In this document: one piece after another, positions 1 to 8,638 of the stretch
How the letters are laid out: each line of letters opens with the position of its first letter
Position numbering within the stretch: the stretch's first letter is position 1
Notes under the pieces: model-generated
What the model was told of the DNA's origin: nothing
The model's input: the letters and a program-made list of their open reading frames with translations, nothing else
Databases searched by the model: none
NCBI RefSeq assembly: GCF_030362855.1
Contig: NZ_JAUCBP010000007.1
Location: 186,001 to 250,000 of the forward strand
DNA: 64,000 bases
Direction of reading: 5' to 3'
Origin: Neoalteromonas arenosi
GTDB taxonomy: Bacteria; Pseudomonadota; Gammaproteobacteria; Enterobacterales; Alteromonadaceae
Translations under genes and position numbers: made by a program

Positions 1-1029
1 CGCAAATGGGGCAAAGCCAACAATCAATGAAGGTACGGTGACGTTTCCTGACGGGAACAGCTCTTCGTCGTAAGCTTCCACAGTGATAGGGTTTTCAACC
101 AGCGAGTTATATGCTGCATAAAAACGCTCGCGCAGACCTTTACAGATATCGGCGTCTTGTCGTTCGCATTCGTTAAAAATAAGCTCGTGGTTACGGCCTA
201 TCCAGCGGTGAATGCGCATTAAATCGCCCAAATCATTGGGTACTATGGCATCGAGGACGAGCGCTTTAATACCCTCAGGGTCAACTTGGGTGAGCATTTG
301 ACCTAAATGACTACCGTAACTAATACCCCAAACGTTCCACTGGTCAAAGCCTAGTGCCTCGCGCAGTGATTTTACGTCGCGGGCATTTTCATAAGTGTTA
401 TAGGCGGTTAGATCCACGCCACTAGCGGATGCCGCCGTGAAACAGGCTTGCATACGCTCAGCCGTTTCAACTTCATTTTCAGCCAAGGTAACCGAGATCA
501 TATTCTCGCGGCTGGTGGCTGAGTAGAAGCGGCAGAATTCATCTGAAAAGCCAATACCGCGTTGGTTAAGAATGTACATGTCGCGCGTTTTGGTTAAGTC
601 ATGATCTAAGAAGCGCTCTACATAATATTCTATGCCAACACCAGGACCACCGGTTAAGTAAGCAACCGGATCTTCACGTACCTCAAGTGGCTCTTCCTCA
701 TCGCTTTCTTCAGCCTCTTCGTCTGGATTACGGGCAGAGGCAATGATATGTGCGTAGGTCAGACGGATCATTCGACTATTCGGATCATCGCGATTCTCAG
801 GCACTGACAACATGCCGCAGCGCAAGCGCTCAGGCTCATAATCAATTTCGTCTTTAAATGGGCAGACAACAGTGACTAGATTGGATTCTTCCATCAACTC
901 GCTGATAGCTTCGCTCTGTTGGGCATTTGCCGTGGCAGTAAATAAGAGTTGTGTAAACAGAATGGCTGCTAGCGACGTAAAGGTAGTGCGCGCGCGCAAA
1001 GCACGATAAAGGCGTAGGGTGGTAAGCAT
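1..1029 (-). CDS. Exported alpha/beta-hydrolase, TAP/S33 peptidase-like (partial, 3' end outside window)
   Basis: The gene runs off the left edge, so only the first 343 residues are visible, read from the ATG at 1029. Residues 1-37 form a signal peptide ending in an Ala-rich site (ATANAQQ), so the enzyme is exported. Two alpha/beta-hydrolase hallmarks follow: a GGPG oxyanion-hole motif at residues 127-130 and a nucleophile elbow GISYG with Ser237. An acidic spacer (EEAEESDEEEP) precedes GGPG. This layout fits the tripeptidyl-aminopeptidase-like / proline iminopeptidase group (S33), which trims peptides. The catalytic Asp and His would lie beyond the edge. Peptidase is inferred; an esterase is possible. 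Confidence 0.85.
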   Translation of the reverse strand, partial: MLTTLRLYRALRARTTFTSLAAILFTQLLFTATANAQQSEAISELMEESNLVTVVCPFKDEIDYEPERLRCGMLSVPENRDDPNSRMIRLTYAHIIASARNPDEEAEESDEEEPLEVREDPVAYLTGGPGVGIEYYVERFLDHDLTKTRDMYILNQRGIGFSDEFCRFYSATSRENMISVTLAENEVETAERMQACFTAASASGVDLTAYNTYENARDVKSLREALGFDQWNVWGISYGSHLGQMLTQVDPEGIKALVLDAIVPNDLGDLMRIHRWIGRNHELIFNECERQDADICKGLRERFYAAYNSLVENPITVEAYDEELFPSGNVTVPSLIVGFAPFA

Positions 1030-1197
1030 CTGACGTTTCTCGTTATTTTTGTCAGAATCTACGCTAGCAAACAATCAAGCGTTGAGCAATTTTCCCTAGT
1101 TGAGACTAGCAGCGCCTTTTATAACAATGGGTGTAATGCTTATCTGCATGGATTAGGATAGTGGGTACGCTTTTATCTACCCGTTGTTGTACCCTTT

Positions 1198-2433
1198 ATG
1201 TCAAGTGACCGCTTTATCCCGTTTTTGAAAAAAGACATTGTGCAAATGTGTGCCGAACGCCTCAATCAACATGGCGATAACACCGAGTTTGCCACATTTT
1301 GTACTTTGCTGATCAATCGCATTCACTATGAATATCATCAAAAACTGGAAAGTTTAAAAGATCACTACGCACCTTTTGACCCCGATAAAGTCACGCGCAA
1401 TCTGCGCAGTGTGACACCAGAAGATAAAATAGCCAGTCAAAAAGCCTTCGCTAAAGAATTTGCCGAGCTACTAGACTCAGCTAATTTTGAGCAGATAACC
1501 GATGCCGACTTGCAAGATGCGCTTACCGAAGAGTCGTTGTTCAAAGTGCGCCTTGAAGTGTCGTTTAGCGACTTTGCTGAAGTGGTGTTTTACCGCCGCG
1601 GTGAATCCAAGAAAACCGAAGTGCTGCGCAGCTTTTGGGGGCTTCGCAAAAAGCCACTGACGTTCACCAACTACGATCGCGTAGCGGTTTATATCACCTT
1701 TAAGGACGAGGCTTACTTTAAAGCGCAAAGTAAAACGCCGTTTGGTTTTACCCCCGGCTCAACTATTGTGAAGCTATTTCAAAACGTACCCAAAGCTGAT
1801 TTGGAAATGCTATTTCCCAACAGCGAAGTGCGCATGCGTCCCATTGATAAAGTGGTTATCGGTAGCTCGGCGGCAATCGGTGGCGTAGTGGTGTTGGTGA
1901 CCAAATTAGGCGCTTCGATTCTTTTGCTCGCATCGCTATTTGCCTTTTGGTTGGGCTTAAAAGATGAGGCGGTAGAAGTTACTACCCAGCACTTAATCAC
2001 GCTAGGCATCGGCTTAGGTGTATTCGGCAGCTTTATTTTTAAAGAGTGGAGCAAGTTTAAGAACCGCAAAATCAAGTTTATGAAGGCACTGTCAGATAAC
2101 TTGTACTTTAAAAACCTCGACAATAACTCTGGTGTGTTCCACACCTTAATCGATGCCGCCGAAGAAGAAGACTGCAAAGAAGCCATCCTAGCCTACACCT
2201 TTTTACTTCAAGCACCGAGCGAAGGCTTAACCGACGAGAAAATCGACCAACAAATCGAGCAGTGGTTTAAAGACAAATATGACTGCGAACTCGATTTTGA
2301 CGTAGCCGACGCCCTAGACAAGTTAGTGCGAATGGAGCTCGTCCACTACACCGGCACACACTACACACCACGCCCAATAAATGAGGCCGTGAAGGTGCTA
2401 GACGAGTATTGGGATGGGTTGCACGAGTTTTAG
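1198..2433 (+). CDS. DUF3754 (TMEM143-like) membrane protein
   Basis: A 411-residue protein with a soluble N-terminal two thirds, two hydrophobic segments at about residues 218-255 and 265-282, and an acidic soluble C-terminal tail. The stretch around residues 130-175 (RRGESKKTEVLRSFWG followed by a DRVAVYITFKD segment) is what I recognise as the DUF3754 / TMEM143 signature. No enzymatic motif is visible and the molecular role of the family is not established. No clear Shine-Dalgarno precedes the ATG at 1198 (pyrimidine-rich TACCCTTT), so expression may be low or the start approximate. It is a lone gene, divergent from the hydrolase at 1029. Confidence 0.8.
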   Translation: MSSDRFIPFLKKDIVQMCAERLNQHGDNTEFATFCTLLINRIHYEYHQKLESLKDHYAPFDPDKVTRNLRSVTPEDKIASQKAFAKEFAELLDSANFEQITDADLQDALTEESLFKVRLEVSFSDFAEVVFYRRGESKKTEVLRSFWGLRKKPLTFTNYDRVAVYITFKDEAYFKAQSKTPFGFTPGSTIVKLFQNVPKADLEMLFPNSEVRMRPIDKVVIGSSAAIGGVVVLVTKLGASILLLASLFAFWLGLKDEAVEVTTQHLITLGIGLGVFGSFIFKEWSKFKNRKIKFMKALSDNLYFKNLDNNSGVFHTLIDAAEEEDCKEAILAYTFLLQAPSEGLTDEKIDQQIEQWFKDKYDCELDFDVADALDKLVRMELVHYTGTHYTPRPINEAVKVLDEYWDGLHEF

Positions 2434-2827
2434 GTGCGAATACAGATAAAATAACATTTTAAGCTTCAATCAGTTGGCAATTTAACTATGCTCATCACGA
2501 AATCAGCAAACAGCCTGAGGCAAAAGTGTATTTAACAATAGGGTGAGAGTTGAGAACCTTTTATTGCGTCTTTGCCATTCGATGCTTTACATTTTTGTAA
2601 TGTGTAATACGAAGTTTTTGCCACGCAATTTAGTCTTGTGGCTTTATGGCCAAGTTTTTTAGTTAATCAATTTCAGCTATTTTTTGTTTGAACGGCTTAA
2701 AATTTGGTCAAAATAATCATTTATTTGTTAGTGTAAGCGGCTAAACCCCCTATAACTGCTTAAATTTCCTTGGAATATTTTTTGCAAAAGGTAATTAGAA
2801 TTACCTAACAAAAAAACAAGGAATAAA
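2434..2827. other. Intergenic region, AT-rich
   Basis: About 390 bp without a convincing gene on either strand. It is AT-rich and should contain the promoter for the CPBP protease gene, whose ribosome-binding site AAGGA lies at 2818-2822. I see no strong hairpin terminator for the upstream gene and no repeat I can name. Confidence 0.5.
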
Positions 2828-3703
2828 ATGAATAATAAGTTGAGAACGGTATTTTTTAACACCGAGAATAAACTTCGAAATGGATGGTGGATTGCCATCT
2901 TTCTATTGTTAATTGCAGCTACCCGACCTATCTATAAGCCAATCAAAACGACACTAAGTGAATTCGGTTTACATGAACATGTTCTCGAAATGCTTGCCCC
3001 ACTTCTCATTTTAATAGTAACTGCGATATGTTTGCGTCTTCGAAAAGAGAGCATGAAATCGGTTGGTTTAAAAATCGATGGACGTTGGTTCAAACAATTG
3101 AGTATTGGCATTCTTGCCGGCTCAATGATGATTGTTGCACTGTGCAGTATTGTTTTTATTGGTGGCGGTGTTAGTTTTCAAATCAATCAAAGCTTTAATT
3201 CGTCGATACTTCTCAATAGTTTTTACTTGTTTTTTGTGGGGGCTTTTATGGAGGAGCTGCTGCATCGAGGTTTCTTGTTTCAACGTCTGATCGATGGTTT
3301 AGGGTTTTGGACCGCTCAATTACTCATAGCTACAGTATTTGCCGTTGGTCACTGGACTAATCCTGGAATGGAGGGCGTAGGCCAAGTTATTGGTTCTTTA
3401 GACTTATTTGTTGGCTCCTTATTGTTCGGTTTAGCTTATTATAAGACTAAGAGTTTAGCGCTACCAGTTGGGCTGCATTTGGGCTGGAATTGGTGTATGG
3501 GAAATGTATTCGGGTTCAATGTTAGTGGTCATTCAGCGACAGGAATATTAACGCCGCAATTGAACGACATGCCCAGCTGGTTTACCGGTGGAAACTTCGG
3601 CCTTGAAAGTAGTGCAATTTCAGTTTTGATAGGCATTTTTGCGCTAGTCATAATGTGGCGCTGGTCTGGGATGAATGAGGGGCGGGCACTGGCTGCCAGT
3701 TAG
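2828..3703 (+). CDS. CPBP family intramembrane metalloprotease
   Basis: A 291-residue polytopic membrane protein with about seven to eight hydrophobic segments. It carries the CPBP (CAAX protease / bacteriocin-processing, Abi) motifs in order: EELLHRG with Glu142, Glu143 and Arg147, then FAVGH with His175, then HLGWNW with His217 and Asn221. These residues form the intramembrane metal site in the family, so the enzyme should be active. Substrates cannot be told; relatives process prenylated proteins or self-immunity peptides. The start is supported by AAGGA 5 nt upstream of the ATG. No bacteriocin gene is adjacent, so an immunity role is not supported. Confidence 0.9.
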   Translation: MNNKLRTVFFNTENKLRNGWWIAIFLLLIAATRPIYKPIKTTLSEFGLHEHVLEMLAPLLILIVTAICLRLRKESMKSVGLKIDGRWFKQLSIGILAGSMMIVALCSIVFIGGGVSFQINQSFNSSILLNSFYLFFVGAFMEELLHRGFLFQRLIDGLGFWTAQLLIATVFAVGHWTNPGMEGVGQVIGSLDLFVGSLLFGLAYYKTKSLALPVGLHLGWNWCMGNVFGFNVSGHSATGILTPQLNDMPSWFTGGNFGLESSAISVLIGIFALVIMWRWSGMNEGRALAAS

Positions 3704-4109
3704 GTAGTGTTAAAAAGCTAATTCAAAATTAATAGGAAGTTGGCAGCAGAACCTAAAATGAAGTGTTCATTTAAGCTAAAGGGTTCTGTTGCTGCAGTAA
3801 ACATTTTAAACCCTGCGACCTCAATGCCGGCGAGGGGCCGCTCTGTACGTATAGCTGACACTCGCACTTAATCATTAGTAAGCGGCAAGAAATGACTTTT
3901 AAGAGGTCGCTTGAGCTACGTCAATTGCTATTAACCTTAAAGAGGATTAGCAGTTCGAATGAATACAGTGTCAAATTTTTTTACAGTATATTTTTTTTGA
4001 AAATGCATTATAAGCAAGACACCTTTAAGGTATTGATATTAAATGGTTTATATGAATATGGTGCAAGATTTGCTTGTCGGTGTTAGATGTAATTATTGAC
4101 GAATAAGTA
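3704..4109. other. Intergenic region with nested inverted repeats
   Basis: About 400 bp with no supported gene. At 3743-3795 an outer imperfect inverted repeat (GCAGCAGAACC against GGTTCTGTTGCTGC) encloses an inner perfect stem AAATGAA-GTG-TTCATTT. It could be a structured 3' end of the CPBP transcript or the scar of a small element; no T-tract follows. A 64-codon frame at 3892-4086 has no ribosome-binding site and no recognisable feature and is not called. Confidence 0.4.
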
Positions 4110-4820
4110 ATGCGATATATTCCTGTACTTTTAATTTTATCCTTTATTTCACTAAACGCTTCTGCTGCGTTAATCCATTCATACACGTTTGACGGCTCTA
4201 GTGTTGTTGATAGCACGGGCTCGGTCGATGGTACCTTATTAGGTGGGGCAACGGTCTCAGGTGGAACATTAAATTTGGACGGTATTGACGATTTAGTGCA
4301 ACTAGACGGCGCAATAATTCCATTACTCGGTAGTTCTTTTTCTGTTCTTATCGATGCACAACAACTTTCTCCTCAAAGTGCTCTTTTCGTAGAACTAATT
4401 TCACAAGGATTCAGTGGTGGCGGTTTCTATATTGGGCATGATAGAAATAGAGACATCAGACTTGGTGACACAATCCTTAACACAAGTCTTAAATTTCCAA
4501 GTGATAACAAATTCCACTCTTTTGCTTTAACAACGGGCGATTCATTTACAAGGTTTTACATTGATACGCAGTTAGTTTATACGGCGAATTACAACATTGG
4601 GCCATCAGCTGGAGGTTCTGATACAAGGTTTGGCGCTCAGTTTGCACCATTTGGGGAGTTTTTCCATGGCAAACTTGACAACATCTTTATATATAACGAA
4701 GTTTTATCTCTTGAAGAGATAAAGGAAATTCAAGGAGCAAATGAGGTTCCAGCACCACAAACAATTGGTTTATTGCTAATTGGATTTGCATGTTTATTCG
4801 CTAGAAAGATTAAGTCTTGA
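4110..4820 (+). CDS. PEP-CTERM protein with LamG/concanavalin A-like domain
   Basis: A 236-residue exported protein. Residues 1-19 are a signal peptide ending in NASA-A. The body has the jelly-roll pattern of LamG-type (concanavalin A-like lectin/glucanase) domains: an N-terminal YTFDGSSVVDSTG motif, a GIDDLVQLDG strand pair, and FHGKLDNIFIYNEVLS near the C-terminus. The last 25 residues are a PEP-CTERM-type sorting tail: VPAPQ, a hydrophobic segment and a basic end (ARKIKS). In this family the tail is cut by an exosortase, and the protein usually ends up in the outer envelope or exopolysaccharide matrix. No exosortase gene lies in the window. The ribosome-binding site is weak. Ligand unknown. 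Confidence 0.8.
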   Translation: MRYIPVLLILSFISLNASAALIHSYTFDGSSVVDSTGSVDGTLLGGATVSGGTLNLDGIDDLVQLDGAIIPLLGSSFSVLIDAQQLSPQSALFVELISQGFSGGGFYIGHDRNRDIRLGDTILNTSLKFPSDNKFHSFALTTGDSFTRFYIDTQLVYTANYNIGPSAGGSDTRFGAQFAPFGEFFHGKLDNIFIYNEVLSLEEIKEIQGANEVPAPQTIGLLLIGFACLFARKIKS

Positions 4821-5323
4821 ACAATTTGGCTCTCATTATTTTGAAACAGAAAAATGAATAGCGGCACGTCAAGAAAAGGGTTTGTTGTGAAGTGACCCCA
4901 TAGAGTTGGATTCATTTCTAAGCGCCGGCCAAGGCCTGATTTCGATTTTGTATCGGACTCGGGCTTTTTATTTTAAACATCTTAAGTACCACCAAAAACG
5001 ATAGTTTTGTAATTGCATTTTTGATGCAAATCGAACGACCGTTAATTGTCTTTTATTGCCAGACAAGGCCTTTTTTCAATTGCGTACGTATTTCAGCTGT
5101 TCAGGTTTGATTGGTAGTCAACGGCAAATGCAGCTTAAAAGCAACTATTCAATTTTTTCAGCACGGCAGTTAGCAAGCCTTACAACGAAGCTGATTCGTG
5201 CTAGCCTCTTAGACTCGGTATTACTAACATCGGAAAAGTTAGAAATGCGTTTAACGGTGATAATAATCAATAACCTTGGCATCATAACGTTAATGTAAAA
5301 GAAATAAGAATAAGGCAATCATA
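4821..5323. other. Intergenic region, no supported gene
   Basis: About 500 bp between the PEP-CTERM gene and the truncated periplasmic gene. An 80-codon frame (5056-5298) starts without a ribosome-binding site, encodes no signal peptide or recognisable domain and is not called. An AAGG at 5312-5315 is correctly placed for the damaged start of the next gene. Confidence 0.45.
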
Positions 5324-5601
5324 ATTCGCAATACATCAATACTGATTCTACTGAGCTTTTTTATATTCGCATGCACGTTTCCTAATAACGCATACGCCCA
5401 AGTAAAGAAAAGCACATCGGGCATATGTCATGATTCGTCGAGTGCATCCTATAATCGAACCATGAATTTCGAAGCCTTTAGTACTCTTGAAACTTGCCTT
5501 GAAAGCGGTGGCCGATTATCCAGAGCAAAATCGGCATATCAACAAGCGGAAAAAGAAGCAGCAAGCGAAGGTAGAGCTTTTACCTCTGACTATGACAGGA
5601 C
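5324..5601 (+). pseudogene. Truncated periplasmic protein, probably HNH-endonuclease (DUF1524/GmrSD C-terminal) type
   Basis: A reading frame encodes a clean signal peptide (RNTSILILLSFFIF, then NNAYA) and a mature start VKKSTSGICHDSS. Then come NRTMNFEAFSTLETCLESGGRL and a YDR motif. I associate this pattern with the N-terminal region of small secreted HNH-type endonucleases, whose catalytic half follows the Y-x-R motif. Here the sequence stops at about 5601 where the IS256 remnant begins, so the catalytic half is missing. The expected initiator is ATT (5324-5326), 8 nt after AAGG. That is either an ATG-to-ATT mutation or a very rare start. Both ends are therefore damaged. Family assignment is by memory of the motif. 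Confidence 0.6.
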
Positions 5602-6424
5602 CAGCTCCGCTTCAGCTAGTGAGGCCGCGCCGTAAATACGTTTCAGGTCAGCGGCAATGACCTTGCGCTGTTTCCAGTTCACATAGCGCAGCGAGTGGCG
5701 AATTTGATGTACAATACACAGTTGTATCTGTGTTTTCGGGTAAAACCGCCTCGATGGCTTCAGGGAAGCCTTTTAGGCCATCGCAGCAAGCAAAGAAGAT
5801 ATCCTGTCCGCCACGGCTCTTAAGTTCGTTCATCACAGACAACCAGAACTTAGCGCCTTCGGTTTGTGCCATCCATAAGCCAAGTAACTCTTTTTCACCA
5901 TCGGTGTTGATGCCGAGCTCCAAGTAAACCACAGGATATAATGCGTCCAGTGGACGTCGCTGCCATTGCTTTACCTCATCCAGCTCTTCATTGGTAACTT
6001 GTGAGATAAAGGTTGGTGAGACTTCTACGCCGTAAGATTCTTCGAAATGCGCCTGAATATCACGGGTTGTCATGCCTCGCGCATACAGCGAGATGATACG
6101 GCCATCGAAACCATTGAGCTGCTTGTCGCCTTTCTTGACCAGCTGCGGCTCGAAACTGCCATTGCGGTCATGTGGAATATCCAGCTCGATTTCACCGTGC
6201 ACAGAGCGCACCTTCTTACTGGATTTACCGTCACGGGAATTGCCGGAGTTTTTCCCCTCTGGTGCATGTTTGGCGTAGCCAAGATGTTGTTCCACCTCAG
6301 CACTCAACGCTCGCTCAGCAACCTTCTTGGTCAGTTGCTTAAGTAATCCGGCTTCGCCGAGAATATCGTCAGGGGAGTTACAGCCATCAAGAAGCTGTTC
6401 GATAAGTTTGTTTGATATTGGCAT
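5602..6424 (-). pseudogene. IS256-family transposase, inactivated (internal deletion, frameshift, 3' truncation)
   Basis: Read from the ATG at 6424 (ribosome-binding site AAGGA), the frame begins as a typical IS256/mutator-family transposase: QLTKKVAERALSAEVEQHLGY, then GFDGRIISLYARGMTTRDIQAH, then EGAKFWLSVMNELKSRGGQDI and the DGLKGFPEAI block holding the second catalytic Asp. Three defects are visible. Between YPVVYL and LGINTDG the family normally has about 20 more residues including the first catalytic Asp, so an in-frame deletion is inferred. At about 5730 the frame shifts and the expected IQLCIVHQIRHSLRYV continues in another frame. Finally, homology stops after AEAELVL at about 5605, losing the last third including the catalytic Glu. 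Confidence 0.85.
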
Positions 6425-6485
6425 TCTGCATTCCTTTCAACAGGTTAAGAATGCCACTTACACAGATCTTTTTACACTCTCACGC
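5602..6485 (-). mobile_element. IS256-family insertion sequence remnant (one end only)
   Basis: The promoter-proximal end is present upstream of the transposase. Reading the minus strand from about 6485, a GAGAGTGTAAAAAG-type terminal sequence followed by a TGTGTAAGTGGCATTC block resembles the end of IS256-family elements. The distal end is gone: the transposase sequence joins directly to the truncated host gene at about 5602, with no second inverted repeat and no target duplication visible. A deletion therefore removed the 3' part of the IS together with the 3' part of the neighbouring gene. Confidence 0.7.
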
Positions 6486-6520
6486 TGGGAGAGTTAAAAA
6501 AAGTATCAACTCCCCTCTTA

Positions 6521-6934
6521 CTAAACGCTACCTTCTCTCGGCCAATGCCACGCGAGCCAAATTATCAACGCCGTGAGTATTGTCTCAAAACCGGCGTACA
6601 TTTTGTAAAAATACCAACCATCAGCATAACAAATTAATGCCATCATCACCGTCATTATTGTCCCGACAACAATATTGAGTAGCCTATTCATTTTGGGTGG
6701 CAAAAGGACCGATAAACAAATCATTAAGCTTGTTACCAGCAATATTGAGGATAGTCCCAGAACTATCCCTTGACTCATGCCGCCGAAAAGCGCAGTACCA
6801 TCCATCATAGACTCCAGTTTTCCGGGTCTGTACAAATCAAAATAATCACAATAGATATATAAAGACATGACAGTTCCCCAAATGGCACTGAGCTTTAATT
6901 TGATGTTGATATCAAAGTCACAAAGTTTTGTCAT
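6521..6934 (-). CDS. DUF6326-like four-helix membrane protein
   Basis: A 137-residue protein with four hydrophobic segments. The first loop carries the CDYFDLYRPGKLESMM motif that I recognise from the DUF6326 family of small membrane proteins of unknown function. AGGAGG five nucleotides upstream supports the ATG at 6934. It lies 19 nt downstream of the next membrane-protein gene (stop at 6954), so the two form an operon transcribed away from the AraC-type regulator at 7592. No catalytic or transport motif is visible. Confidence 0.75.
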   Translation of the reverse strand: MTKLCDFDINIKLKLSAIWGTVMSLYIYCDYFDLYRPGKLESMMDGTALFGGMSQGIVLGLSSILLVTSLMICLSVLLPPKMNRLLNIVVGTIMTVMMALICYADGWYFYKMYAGFETILTALIIWLAWHWPREGSV

Positions 6935-6953
6935 GGCGCCTCCTGCTAAACCG

Positions 6954-7427
6954 TTAATACTTGTTACTATTCTCTTGCTTCTTTCTTCTCCACGGTTCTA
7001 TAGGTTGAGTGACGTATTTCCACCAAACGTATCTCCATGGGATCACAAGGCATATTAAACAAATCCCAATTAACGATCCTTTTGCACTGACAATGGCAGG
7101 GATCTCGTCTCCAGCCAGAAATGGAGGCATTGCAACCACCGTCAGCCAAATGGCTTTCCACACCACCTCGTAAATCATAAGGGGTAAAAACGCTAATGGA
7201 CGCAACAGCCCCCCTATTGCAAACAGGGAAAGTGCGAACAACATTGAATGTCCTAACCCTCTCCATGGCGTCCATTCAGACGCACCGTCTAAAATATAAA
7301 GTAACTGATTTTTACCAAGAACAACCACCATTCCAGCAAAAAACAATCGCAGCCCCCATGTTTTCCAAAGAGGTACTGAAGGCGCCCCGTTTTCTTTTTC
7401 GATATCTACAACTGATTTATTTTGCAT
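6954..7427 (-). CDS. Hypothetical four-helix membrane protein
   Basis: I do not recognise the family. The 157-residue product has a short polar N-terminus, about four hydrophobic segments (starting with GLRLFFAGMVVVLG and ending with GSLIGICLICLVIPW) and a basic C-terminal tail (WRRKKQ). The ATG at 7427 is preferred over the one at 7433 because GAGG is correctly spaced only for the inner one. It is the first gene of a pair with the DUF6326-like gene and is divergent from the AraC-type regulator across about 160 bp, so it may be that regulator's target. Role unknown. Confidence 0.7.
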   Translation of the reverse strand: MQNKSVVDIEKENGAPSVPLWKTWGLRLFFAGMVVVLGKNQLLYILDGASEWTPWRGLGHSMLFALSLFAIGGLLRPLAFLPLMIYEVVWKAIWLTVVAMPPFLAGDEIPAIVSAKGSLIGICLICLVIPWRYVWWKYVTQPIEPWRRKKQENSNKY

Positions 7428-7591
7428 ATGCATGCCTCGTTTTCTAAATTCGCTGCTATGCTGCCATCAACAAGGGCTCCAGAAGCATCAAATTTGAAAA
7501 TCGATCTACGAAATGCACAAATAAAGAATAAGATTTTCGAAATTGAAAAAGTTTGATGTAAAATTGCGGTAGGTTTGAAGAGGAATAAGAA

Positions 7592-8638
7592 TTGGAATTG
7601 TTACATATAGCACAACTCTTTGTCATTGTACTCGCTGTTGTGCTAGCTATCATTCATTATCAACTCCGAGAAAAGAACCTTTTTCACTTAGCGTTCGCCT
7701 TTTTCTGTGCATCATCTTCTATGCATATGTCATATATATTAACCAGTGACTTTTGGGCACCCTACCACCATTTGATAGGCTCACTCGGTTTTGCCACCTG
7801 CAGTGGATACTGGATATTTGCTCGAGCGTTTTTCCGTAAATCTAACTCAATCAAACGTCATCATCTGGTTTTTGTCGGGCTGCTAGCCGCAGCAATCATA
7901 TTCAGGCACCTTTTGCGTTTTATTGAACAAATGTGGTTGGCAAATACAGACTGGATCCCCGTGTTAACCACTATTTTATCTGAAGCGATTACTCTTTTAT
8001 CTTCTGGAATGCTCATCCTCGCGTTTTGGGAAGGGTACCGAGTACTGCAAAATGCAACTGCAATACAGCGCAAAATATCCATTATTTACTTATCGACACT
8101 CATTGCAGGAATTGTCAGCGTTGTGTTTATTGCCTCTGCGCTTCCAGCTCATTTCTTAGCTGGCGCAGGACGAGACTGGCTTGTCGTTTTTTCTTATACC
8201 CTGATATTAACAAGTACCTACGCGCTGATTCGATTTCGCAGACAACAGGTCGACTTACAAGAGCAAAATGGCGAACCCTCCGCTCAGGAAGCAGATGTAC
8301 TCGCCGAAAAAATTCATACTTTGTTTGTAGAAGAAAAACGCTTTTTGGAATCGAATTTGCGGGTTGCCGACATTGCTCGCGACTTAGATGTGCCTGAATA
8401 TCGTATCCGAGCCATTATGCTCAATCACTTTAATGCCAAAAACTTTAATCATTACATTAACCAAATGCGCGTTGAGCATGCAAAGACGCTGTTAAGTGCG
8501 GACGACAAAAAAGACTGGCCAGTATTAGTTGTTGGTATTGAAAGTGGCTTTGCTTCTTCGGCTCCGTTTACACGAGCGTTTAAGGAATTTACAGGCTTAA
8601 CACCTGGTCAGTACCGCAACCAACAATTGGCCTCTTAA
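7592..8638 (+). CDS. Membrane-anchored AraC-family transcriptional regulator
   Basis: The 348-residue product has two parts. Residues 1 to about 215 hold six to seven hydrophobic segments. Residues 235-345 are a canonical AraC/XylS double helix-turn-helix domain: LFVEEKRFLESNLRVADIAR, then FNHYINQMRVEHAKTLL, then VLVVGIESGFASSAPFTRAFKEFTGLTPGQYR. A regulator tethered in the membrane presumably senses a ligand or membrane state directly. The initiator is TTG at 7592 with GAGGA 7 nt upstream; no in-frame ATG is better placed. It is divergent from the two small membrane proteins, its most likely targets by position. Confidence 0.88.
   Translation: MELLHIAQLFVIVLAVVLAIIHYQLREKNLFHLAFAFFCASSSMHMSYILTSDFWAPYHHLIGSLGFATCSGYWIFARAFFRKSNSIKRHHLVFVGLLAAAIIFRHLLRFIEQMWLANTDWIPVLTTILSEAITLLSSGMLILAFWEGYRVLQNATAIQRKISIIYLSTLIAGIVSVVFIASALPAHFLAGAGRDWLVVFSYTLILTSTYALIRFRRQQVDLQEQNGEPSAQEADVLAEKIHTLFVEEKRFLESNLRVADIARDLDVPEYRIRAIMLNHFNAKNFNHYINQMRVEHAKTLLSADDKKDWPVLVVGIESGFASSAPFTRAFKEFTGLTPGQYRNQQLAS

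Noticed and set aside
3892-4086. 64-codon reading frame
   Set aside because: No ribosome-binding site, no domain or signal peptide, biased AT-rich sequence; best read as chance.
5056-5298. 80-codon reading frame
   Set aside because: Lacks a ribosome-binding site and any recognisable feature and lies in a damaged region.
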